The notes under the pieces are model-generated. The model did no database searches and was not told the DNA's origin. It saw only the letters and a list, made by a program, of their open reading frames with translations. A stretch of DNA of 64,000 nucleotides from Mya arenaria (taxonomy: Eukaryota; Mollusca; Bivalvia; Myida; Myidae): positions 52,274,949-52,338,948 of the forward strand of contig NC_069123.1 in NCBI RefSeq assembly GCF_026914265.1, given 5' to 3'. Of the stretch, positions 37,801-49,800 are shown in pieces (within the stretch, counting starts at the first letter, position 1; the number at the start of each line of letters is the position of its first letter). Made by a program: the position numbers and the translations under genes.

Positions 37801-40800
37801 TTCTCCAGCTGAGATTGTGACATGGTTACGAAAGGGTTCTCCAGCTGTGATTGTGATATGGTAATGAAAGGGTTCTCCAGCTGTGACTGTGACATGGTAA
37901 TGAAAGAGTTCTCCAGCTGTGATTGTGACATGGTTACCAAAGGGTTCTCCAGCTGAGATTGTGACATGGTAATGAAAGGGTTCTCCAGCTGTGATTGTGA
38001 CATGGTAATGAAAGGGTACTCCAGCTGAGATTGTGACATGGTTATGAAAGGGTTCTCCAGCTGTGATTGTGACATGGTAATGAAAGGGTTCTCCAGCTGT
38101 GATTGTGACATGGTTACGAAAGGGTTCTCCAGCTGTGATTGTGACATAGTAATGAAAGGGTTCTCCAGCTGTGATTGTGACATGGCAATAATAGGGTACT
38201 CCAGCTGAGATTGTGACATGGTAATGAAAGGGTACTCCAGCTGAGATTGTGACATGGTTACGAAAGGGTTCTCCAGCTGTGATTGTGACATGGTTACGAA
38301 AGGGTACTCCAGCTGAGATTGTGACATGGTAATAAAAGGGTTCTCCAGCTGTGATTGTGACATGGTAATGAAAGGGTTCTCGAGCTGTGATTGTGACATG
38401 GTAATGAAAGGGTTCTCCAGCTGTGATTGTGACATGGTAATGAAAGGGTTCTCCAGCTGTGATTGTGACATGGTTACGAAAGGGTTTTCCAGCTGTGATT
38501 GTGACATGGTAATGATAGGGTAATCCAGCTGAGATTGTGACATGGTAATGAAAGGGTACTCCAGCTGAGATTGTGACATGGTAATGAAAGGGTACTCCAG
38601 CTGAGATTGTGACATGGTTACAAAAGGGTTCTCCAGCTGTGATTGTGACATGGTAATGAAAGGGTACTCCAGCTGAGATTGTGACATGGTTACGAAAGGG
38701 TTCTCCAGCTGTGATTGTGACATGGTAATGATAGGGTTCTCCAGCTGAGATTGTGACATGGTTATGAAAGGGTTCTCCAGCTGTGATTGTGACATGGTAA
38801 TGAAAGGCTACTCCAGCTGAGATTGTGACATGGTAATGAAAGGGTACTCCAGCTGAGATTGTGACATGGTAATGAAAGGGTTCTCCAGCTGTGATTGTGA
38901 CATGGTAATGAAAGGGTACTCCAGCTGAGATTGTGACATGGTTACGAAAGGGTACTCCAGCTGAGATTGTGACATGGTAATGAAAGGGTTCTCCAGCTGT
39001 GATTGTGACATGGTAATGAAAGGGTTCTCCAGCTGTGATTGTGACATAGTAATGAAAGGGTTCTCCAGCTGAGATTGTGACATGGTAATGAAAGGGTACT
39101 CCAGCTGAGATTGTGACATGGTAATGAAAGGGTTCTCCAGTTGTGATTGTGACATGGTAATGAAAGGGTTCTCCAGATGAGATTGTGACATGGCAATAAT
39201 AGGGTACTCCAGCTGAGATTGTGACATGGCAATGAAAGGGTACTCCAGCTGAGATTGTGACATGGTTACGAAAGGGTACTCCAGCTGAGATTGTGACATG
39301 GCAATAATAGGGTACTCCAGCTGAGATTGTGACATGGTAATGAAAGGGTACTCCAGCTGAGATTGTGACATGGTTACGAAAGGGTTCTCCAGCTGTGATT
39401 GTGACATGGTAATGAAAGGGTACTCCAGCTGAGATTGTGCCATGGCAATAATAGGGTACTCCAGCTGAGATTGATAAACTGTAATGAGAGGGTAGTCAGG
39501 GGGTACTCCAACTGAGATTATGATATACATGTGTAGTAATGAAAGGGAACTCCAGCTGAGATTGTTACATGTTAATAAAAGGGTACTCCAGGGGTTCTCA
39601 AGCCAAAACTAACATGTACATCGGTGACATAATGATTGATACGACAAAGTTAATCATGAATATCTAAGATGAAAAAACAGCACATTTCACACATGGAATT
39701 AAACAAGTGAGAACCTCAAGGTAATACAGTATCCGTCCCAAAAGACAAATTCCCCTGCTCTCAATCTCTTCTATGTAACCTACCTGCAAGTCTGTGATTG
39801 CATCTCATCCTGCGGCACCTCATGTACAGACACATTTGCGGAGGTGGCTGACAGATACTGCCTCTCTGAGCGCAGGGAGATATGGCAGTTCCAGCCAGCT
39901 TCCAGACCCATCTTCTCTGCAAACACCTGAAATGTACAACAAGAGCACACAAGGTAAAGATCTACACTCATCTACCTTTCATAGTTGATCAAGGGGCATA
40001 ACTCATTAACTATTTTGCCAGAGTGATGGGACATGCTCATTGTCATTTTAAACATGTTTACGATATTACATTTTAAGAGTTATGGCCTTTTTTTGCAAAT
40101 CAATATCTCAAAGACTTTCCTAGACATGCTTCAGACAAAAATAAGATGCAAACAAGCAAATTCGTTGAATTGATATCCCCCGCCTGATTGGGCTAAGTCA
40201 AGGAACGGAAATCAATTGTTGATGATATATATGAGTTTGAGTTTGATTGCAACTGTTTGAAAAAAAAAATATTGTATATATATAACATTTAGAATTGAAC
40301 AAGAAACCTAGTTAATGATTCCATGCTACCCAATTCCAAACTAATCTAAGATTTCATCAAGGCAAACATTCTGATCAAGTTTCATGAAGATTGGTCCGGA
40401 TATATGCAAATAATACAGCCTCTAGAGTGTCCACAAGGTTTTTTTAAGATTTGACTCAATGACATCATTTTTGACCCCAAATGACCTACTAGTTTCAAAC
40501 TATTCCAAGATTTCATCGAGGCATTCTAATTAAGTTTTATGGAAAATCGAGCAGATGTATTGCCTCTAGAGTGTTCCAAAGATTTCTGTAAGATATGACC
40601 TAGTGACCTAGTTTTTGACCCATTAACCCACTTTTAAAACGCAGTCGAAATTCATCCTAAGAAAACATTCTGACCATGTTTGAACTTAATCAGACCAATC
40701 ACCACCATAAGATAGTTTCGGACAAGATTTTTGAAAGATTTGACCTTGTGACCTAATTTCTAATCACACGTGACCCAGTTTAAAACATGTCCAAGAGTTC

Positions 40801-43800
40801 ATCAAGGAAAACAGTCTGTTCAAGTTTCATGAATATAAGACCATACATATTGCCTCTAATGTGTTTCAAAGATTTTTCTAAAATTTGACCTAGTGACCTA
40901 ATTTTTGACCCCATATGCCCCACTATTACAAGCGGTCCATATTTCATCAAGGGTAAAATCATGGCCAAGTTTGAACATAATCCGACCAATCAATTCCATT
41001 CCGGACAAAAAAATCTAAGATTTGACCTTGTGACCTTATTTTCAATCATATGTGACCCAGTTTTAAATAAGTCCAAGATTTCATCAAGGTTTACATCATG
41101 ACCAATTTTGAACATAACTTGACCAATCATTACCATGATATGGTTCCGGACAAGGTTTTTCTAAGATTTGACCTAGTGACCTCATTTTTTATCATATGTG
41201 ACCCAGTTTTATTTATGACCAAGAGTTCATCAAGGAAAATATTCTGATTAAGTTTCTTGAATATTTGACCATGTATAATGCCTCTAGTATGTTCCAAAGA
41301 TTTTTCTAAGATTTGACCTACTGACCTGATTTTTGACCCCATGTGACCCACTTTTTTAAGTGGTCCATATTTCTTCAAGGGGTACATCATGACCAATTTT
41401 GAACATAAATTGACCAATCATTACCATGATATGGTTCTGGACAAGATTTTTCTAAGATTTGACCTAGTGACCTAATTTTCGATCATATGTGACCCAGTTT
41501 TATCTACGACTAAGAGTTCATCAAGGAAAACATTCTGATAAAGTTTCATGAATATTTGACCATGTATAATGCCTCTAGTATGTTCCAAAGATTTTTCTAA
41601 GATTTGACCTAGTGACCTAGTTTTTGACCCCATGTGACCCACTTTTAAAACAGGTCGAGATATGATCAAGGGGAACATTCTGACAAAGTTTGAACATTTT
41701 CTGATCAAGTCCTACCAAGATATGGTACCAGACCGGACGGACGGACGGACGGACGGAAGGACAAAAGGACAGAAGGACGGACGGATGGAAGGACGGAATG
41801 ACGGACGGACAATGCCAAAACAATATCCCCCTCCCGAAATCTTCGATGCGGCGGGGGATAATTAATGTTTTTTTTGTTCGCTGCACTTTTCCTAAATGAG
41901 ATCTGTCTGTGTATGAAGCTCAAAGACTTTTCTAGTTCTGCAAAAAAGTAAGCAGATTAACAAAGGACAAAAATTAAAAAAACACAGCAGCCAGAGTTAT
42001 GGTTCCTGTGCACTGTACTTGTCCTCAATGAGATCAATCTGTATATAAAGTTTGAAGTCAATACATCAAAGACTTTTTTCAGTTATGCTCCAGACAAAAA
42101 ATAAGTATGAAAATTAACAAACAGCAATAACTAAAATATACAGCCACCAGAGCTATGGTTCTTGTGCACTGCACTTCTTCTCAATGGGATCTATCTGTAT
42201 ATGACGTTTGAAGTCAATACCTTAAACATCACATGCACAGTTGGGCCCTCCTCCCCCCCCGTCCGCAAACATGCAAAAACACCCTCCTACCATTACTACA
42301 AGGGCTGTCTGAAAAGTCTGTGCACAAGGATAAATATGATAATAATATTGGAGTGATCGTCTTGAAAATTCACCTATAAATAATTTAAAATCTACTCTTT
42401 AAGTAAAACCAAAATAAAATTATAAATTAAAATTAATTGCTATATTTCTGTTGCCATCACAACCCCACCCTTCCTACTACGGCACACTTTGTTTTTTTGC
42501 AGTAACCAATGTTCACGGTGGAGAACCAACGTGACTTATTTGGTAAAGTGCACGGCAACAAATGTCAACAAATCTCGATTCAGGTAAGGTTTTTAAAGAT
42601 AACTTTCTTAATATTTGGAAAAAAAATGTGAAATAAAGACCATAAACCCCGCATTTAAGAGCTCTATCCACGGTAATAAAGAACTTTCTCTAATATTCTA
42701 AAGTTTTCCTGAAAATCTTGACCAACTGATTTCTCAGAGTTGAAAGCTAAGGCAAAGTACACGGCTTTTGACAAATCTATCGCTTTACTTCATGTTAGCC
42801 GTAAATAATTCATACACAAATCTTATTTTAAGCAAATTTTATTTATTTTAAAGTTTTCAGCGTGTATTGTTGAACTTCTCATAGTTATTTCAAAGGCGAA
42901 AATGAACTAAAACCAAATTGATAAAGTACACGGACATTTTAGGTTTGATAAAGTACACGGTCGTTTACAACCTTCAGTGTATATACTCATTATTTCACTG
43001 ACTGGTGCTAAAACGAGTTATTATAAATTTATTTATTATTTCTATTCTTCAAATTCATTATTGAACATTGCTCCATGTTTGAAAAGACGCATTGTTATGC
43101 AGTGGCAATGGAAGAATGAACGCGTTTTAACAGTTAGACCGACGGAGTCGCCTAAATGATGGGCTCATTTTGATGAATCATGGAAACATGTGTTATCACA
43201 CTAAAATTCAGTCCCGTATTTTAACAATATATTCGCAATTGACATATAAAGGGCTTGAAGTTTTTGTAAAGGGTGTTCCACTTCGCTTTCATATCGTATA
43301 TGTAAAACGTGTTTGTATTCATTATACATGGTAAACAATAACACATAACTGCTTAATAACACTTCATTTTTTTCAATTTTGAGAAAGAAAAGTGTTCTTG
43401 TACTTTTAATGTCTTCGATTGCCTGCTGATTAGATAGACTTATGATTTTGTAACATTTATTTCATTTCAGAATATGAAGACTCCGACTTTATGCAAAGAA
43501 TGCAGAATGGCATTTCAAAAAACAACAACAAAAAAACATATCGTAGACCACAATAGAAGGCATTCTGGTCAATTGCCATCGTTTTTGCAGGAAAGTGTTT
43601 ACACAGACACAGGCTAGTTTTTAGCTTTATTTTTTCGCAGAGAAATAAGAATATACTAACAGTTATACTTTTATTATGTCTCCCCTCGTGTAGAGGTTAA
43701 GATTTGCCGTCGTCTAACTGTGTTTTCAACGTTTTTAGGGGTTGCGTTTTTCCGTTTGGGTTTGGTCCGTGTTTCAGTGGACAGGGTCGTTTAATATAGT

Positions 43801-46800
43801 GTTTTTTTATAAATTATATTCAAGTCCTGATATTGCCAGCATTTCTCGCTAACTTGTGACAGTACATGTCTTTTTTAATCACGGCGAGACAAAGTTGCAC
43901 GTTTGCAAATATTGTGGCAAAACTGCTCTTGCAAGACTTGAAGATAGACGAAAGACGCGAAAGCGGCCATTTGAAGCTAACCTGTGATGTGTGTGGGTTC
44001 AAATTGGGTGACACGACCAATCTCAGTGACCAGATTTCTACTAGACACAAGGGAATGACACGTCACAAATGTCTACAGTGTCGCTCAGCATTCAAGTTCA
44101 AATCTGGACTCAGCAGGCACGTTAAGGCGAAGCACACCTAATCAGGACACATTGAAAGATCACAACGGTCTAGTTAGAACTGCATTCCAGTATGTTGCCG
44201 AGTTAAAATAACGTTTTGATGAGTTTAACATTTTATTAAAATTAATAGCAAAACGCACTGTTACCAAATGGCGCTCTTTCAAAATGTTCGTTTGTCTTAC
44301 AGTACTGAAAAAATTGCTGTGTGAAATTAGTATGAAAACGGATTGAACATAAACCATTTTCACAAGGTTTAGAGATGCATTGTTGTCATTTTCCCACTGA
44401 TGTCCTATAAACACAATTATTTTGTAATCACATTTCAGCCTATAGTCTATAACATTCTAATGTTCCATGCTCAGCTCTTATCTAGATGTTCAAGTCTTAG
44501 TCCTAGCCTGTAAGTTGGTAATATAGTGTGCTCTCATTCCTCCTTGCTGTTTCCCATCTAACTCCGAGCCTCCATCTTTACAATGAGTTCCTGTCTGTAT
44601 TGTTCGAACAACTGCAGTTTTACTGTAGAGATCAGATAATATTTGTTCAGACTGAACCAAATAAAAGATGCAGCGTTACCTGAAAGGTATGAACAATATG
44701 CTTTAAATGTGGAAATATATATAAACCAATTGTGATGTGCCTATTTTATTGTTTTATGTCACATCAAAATAGGAACATTCATGAAATTTATTTAGGTGTG
44801 CGTTATAATGCAACATTTATTGATACAACTTAAATAAAAACTAAACAATATACATTCTGACTTCACGAATAGAAAATGCTTATATAACTATTAGTTTGTA
44901 AACCGCACTCTACTTTCAAACATAAACTAAAATGACCGTGTACTTTACCATCCTAAAATATCCGTGTACTTTATCAATTTGTTTTTAGTTCATATTTACC
45001 TTTGAAATAACTAGAAGTTAAACAATACACGCTGAAAACTATAACATAAGTAAAATTTGCTTAAAATAAGATTTGTGTATGAATTATTTACGGCTAACAT
45101 GAAGTAAAGCGATAGATTTGTCAAAAGCCGTGTACTTTGCCTTAGCTTTCAACTCTGAGAAATCAGTTGGTCAAGATTTTCAGGAAAACTTTAGAATATT
45201 AGAGAAAGTTCTTTATTACCGTGGATAGAGCTCTTAAATGTGGGGTTTATGGTCTTTATTTCACAAAAATTCTCCAAATATTAAGAAAGTTATCTTTAAA
45301 AACCTTACCTGAATCGAGACTTGTTGACATTTGTTGCCGTGCACTTTACCAAATTAGTCACGTGGGTTCTCCACCGTGAATGTTAAAAGAACTGTTATAT
45401 TTTCATTACTTTAGCAGGAAATTCTATCATTTTAACGTGATGTCAAAAATACATATTTCGTGACATCAGGTATAAGTTTTGATGTAATCGGGTTGAAAGT
45501 GTGTTTTTGAACGGAAGTTAAGCTAACCAAGTGATATTTGAAAAAATTTACGTCGAATGATCGTATGGAGCAGCGTAGCGTCATAAAGTTCTGTGTAAAC
45601 GCGGGAATGACTCTTACTGACACATGGAAGTTTATTTGCAGTGAAAATACAGGCAGTACTTGTAGCCGACGCCTTGTATTTAAGTGGCACGACCGTTCTC
45701 GACACGGTGAGACGAACGTTGCTGATATGCCAAGAAGCGGACAGCCGAAATCTACAGATGCCGCCACTGTACAGCAGGTCGCCACCCTTATTAATGACGA
45801 CCATCGGAAAACAGTATGCGAAATAAGTGACATACTGGGTTTAGGGCGTTCTGTGATTCGCAATATTTTAATATCTGAACTACAAATAAACAAAGTGTGT
45901 GCAAGGTGGATGCCACGTTTGCTAAAACCTGAAGAAAAAAAAAAGCGAGTGTATTTGTCGGGCGAATTTCTGCGCCAGTTTCTGTGTAAAGGGGAACAGT
46001 TTCTTTCGCGGATTTGATGGATGCACTTCGAAAGAAAAGGCCCGAGATGAATTTGGATGCTATGTTATTTCACCAAGAAGGCAAGATAATGCACCAGCGC
46101 ACCTCTGTCAAGAAACTCTACTCACAATCGATTTTCTGGGTTTCAACAGACTTCAACACGCTCCGTACAGTCCGGATCTTGCACCAATGGACTTTGCAGT
46201 CTTCCTTGGCTTAAAGCACACTTACGCGGAAACAGATATGAAAATCTAGACCATTTACGCATGGTGTCCGTTCCATTGTAAGATCATACGATCAAACCTG
46301 GTACTCGGGTATTTTCAGCAAGTGGGTTGAGAGGCATAGGAAATGTATCGCACATAGGGGCAATTATTTCGAGAAGGAATGAACACGAGCAATATATAAA
46401 ACACCTTCTTCACGTCGCGTGACGTCAACATTATGATCAAAGTGCGCCGTCCATGTGTTTATTGGTGACTTTGTTACAGTGTTATTTCTATACTTATCAA
46501 CCAAAATAAATAAAATTTTCTTGATTGGTGCAAATTTATTTGTTGTTTTAAACCATGTAGATAAAGTTTCACAATTAGCATAGCAGGCATATTTATAGAT
46601 CGTGTGCACAGACTTTCTGGACAGCCCTCGTATACCCCCTTCGGGTTTTGGCGGGGAATAAAAACAGATAAGATTAAAGCGAATAACTGGCAAAAAAAAT
46701 ATTGGAAGTCTTTGATATTCTTGTATGATATTTGGAGACAATGTGCTATATGCATTTCAATAAAGTACACAAAAATGTACAAGCAAAATCTCTTACCCTG

Positions 46801-49800
46801 CTTCTGACTTCATTCTCCTGCGAGAAATGAACAAAACGAATACAGGCCCCTTCTAGCTTGTCAATAAGCTGGATAAAATCCTGAAAATATCAATCATTTA
46901 ACATCAGCAATTTCAGCAAATACCAATATAAAAAAAATTAAGAAATTGTAGGCACTTATATGTTGCAATGATTCATTTGAGCAGTTTTAAAAAATATACC
47001 TTCAGTTTTTTTAACCCATGAAATGTGACAAATGAGCTCACCAGCCTAGCCTGGTACTGCATGGTGACCATTCCAATGAACACCTGGCTGTTATGTGCCT
47101 GTACGAGGGTTGGCACGTCCTCCAACGAGCCAATATTGGCTGCTTCTGTAAGAGAGTCAGCAGAGAAGGAGCGTGGAAGCTCCCACGAACCCCTGCCACT
47201 CACTGGATCACATAGCAGATCCTGGTCTTCATCACTATAAAGTTACACAGAATATATATAACACCCAGTGCTTTTATTAAAAATGGAACAAGTAAATAGA
47301 TTGTTTACTATTAAATAATACACACAGTGCAATGTTCACTTTTTAGGCTGAAGTTATTTTAGAAACGACCATTAACCTTACTGGTAATTGAATGTATTAT
47401 CTGCAATATAATTCATTTTATCAGCATTAAAAAAAATAATAAAATAATATCATTTAGCGATTTACCGAGGAAAGAAATCTCATACATAAATAAGATATGT
47501 CACAGAAATGTGACAAATGCCCCATATGGCCTCATCGGACAGATAGCCATAAGTATTATGGCCTCTCTGTACAGATAGCCCTCAATATCTAACATATATT
47601 AATGGTGATCCTACCTTTTCATGTGTTTTGTAAATATTTTTAAGTTAATTAATGGTAATAACCTGTATTTAAATCATTTAAAGAATGAGTAAAAATCCCA
47701 ATTTTAACAAAAACTTTAACTGAAAGTCAATATGCATGTGTAGTTGTTCATTCTTTTTTGAAACATATAAAAAGCTTCCCAAACCATGATCTATATTCAA
47801 ATAAAATATTAGTCAGTCTTATCAATCAAATAATCATAGATTAAAACAGTAATCAATGTTTGAAAATAAGCAAAAATGTCAATATGATTCAACAGTTTAA
47901 ATCCTAATTAAATTTACAACTTATAATCAAATTTGAATAAAATTTAATCAAATTAATCATACATTTTACAAAATAATCATCACGAAAAACTTATATTTAC
48001 CCAAATTGTTGTTTCAAATTTAATTCCAAAATTAAATTCCAGGATTTTTCCACAAAACAATTTTATTTCCTAAACTATCATTTTTCAATATAAACAAATC
48101 ATTGTTTGCTCTTCAAAACAAAATTTCCCAGTGAACCTGCTAGATTGATTCCACAAAATTATAATAAGGTGTCCTAGCATTTTTGCTTTTATCAATTATT
48201 CAATTGCTAAGATACAGTGATGTGACATCAAGAACACCATATTCAGGAAAACTGGATACAATTTCTCATTGCATTCTGATTAAAATATACACCAGTATTA
48301 AGATATTTATACAGGTTACATTAGCCAGATACACACTTTCCTAATACAATGAACAGTGGACAATAATCTGAAACCTCAATTTTTCACCATGACCTTGACC
48401 TTTGACTCACTGACCTCAAAATCAATAGAGTCCATCTCATGATCTGCTGGTCATGAACAACCTGCCTATCAATGTTGAGGTTAGAGGCCTTGAGCGTAGA
48501 CTTAAGCTAAGCTTGATTGGAAATTGATTTTCAGCTTAAGGTCACCACAACCTTGACATTTGAACTGATGATCTCAAAATCCATAGGGTAATTCTGCTGG
48601 TCATCAACCTGCCTATCAAGTTTGATGTCCATTTGCCTAAGCCTTTTTAAGTTATTGATTGGAAACACATTTTCAGCATAAGGTCCCCATGACATTGACT
48701 TTTGACCCACTGCCCTCAAAATCAAAAGGGTTCAACTGCTGGTCATGAACAAGCTGCCTACTAAGTTTGAGAACCTTATCCCTAAGCGTTTACAAGTTAC
48801 AGTCCTTGGCCTAAGCATTCTTCAGTAATTGATCAGAAACAGATTTTCAGCCGAAGGTCACCATGACCTTGACCTTTGACCCACTGACTTCAAAAGCAAT
48901 AGGGTCATCTGCTGGTCATCACCAACCTGACTACCAAGTCTGAGGTCCTTATTCTTAAGAGTTCTTCAGTTATTGACCAGAAATGGATTTTCAGCTGAAA
49001 GTCACCACCACCTTGAACTTTGACCCACTGACATCAAAATCAATAGGGTTTATCTGCTAGTAATGACAAATCTGCCTTCCAAGTTTGAGGTCACTAGGTC
49101 TAAGTGTTCTCCAGTTGTTGACAAGAAGTTGATTTTCAGCTTATGGTCAACACGACCTTGACCTTTGAACAACTGAGCTCATAGTCAATAGGGTTCATTT
49201 GCTGGTCATGACCAACCTGCCTGATATTGAGTGGAAATCGTGGGGACAGATAGAGGGACAGACCGAAGGATGGACAGTCAGATTACTATATACTGCCCTA
49301 CTTGGGCATAAAAATAAATATATGTTCCTATGAGACTGTTGATCAACTCAACTCACATGGATGATAGGCTGCCATGGAGATTGGAGCGCTGGGTGTCATC
49401 CGGCAGCTCAATGTACACGTCTTCCAGGCCTGTCAGCAGCCTCTGCCTAAGTGGGCAGTATGAGAAGGCTGTACAGTATGACCCAATACTGGTGCGGTGG
49501 TAAAAGTCCAGGATCTTCTTTCTGATGATAAAATAACATTCTGTTAAATTCTAGTTGATTAGGTAATAACACGTTTTGAGTTGCAACTATTCATTACTCT
49601 ATATACAAGCTATATTGTACAAAATATACTAGAGTTATCACTGACTCTGATAAATCCACCCAACGCTGCCCTGTAGTGAAACATTTAGAAATCCAATCTA
49701 AAAATGACAATGCTGTGGATAGAGTTCTGGTTCTTGTACACTGCACTTCCTCTCATTGTGCTTCACAATTGTATGAAGTTTGATTAAATTCCATCCAGTA

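Larger units (their letters stand above)
42514..45378. mobile_element. Long-TIR DNA transposon (about 455-bp TIRs, 6-bp target duplication)
   Basis: The terminal inverted repeats run from 42514 to about 42970 and from about 44932 to 45378, about 95 percent identical, starting CACGGTGGAGAACC. Both ends are flanked by AATGTT (42508-42513, 45379-45384). Each TIR holds four spaced copies of AAAGTRCACGG (left arm near 42544, 42753, 42922 and 42949), likely transposase-binding sites. The interior encodes C2H2 zinc-finger fragments (43474-43617, 43866-44141). Superfamily not recognised. Confidence 0.85.
42299..46630 (+). mobile_element. mariner element (Tc1/mariner), interrupted by another transposon
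   Basis: Terminal inverted repeats CAAGGGCTGTCTGAAAAGTC and GACTTTCTGGACAGCCCTCG, with TGTGCACA just inside both, are flanked by TA on each side (42297-42298, 46631-46632). Without the 2.87 kb insertion at 42514-45378 the element is about 1.46 kb, near normal mariner length. It carries a damaged transposase gene on the plus strand. Confidence 0.85.

Noticed and set aside
34776..39530. Long repetitive frames translating MSQSQLENPFIT (up to 733 codons)
   Set aside because: By-product of the 36-bp array; a start codon occurs in every unit, the reading stops (TAG) before exon 10, and the region is intronic.
34742..39610. Regularly spaced repeats reminiscent of a CRISPR array
   Set aside because: No unique spacers: units are directly adjacent and near identical, and the host is an animal genome.
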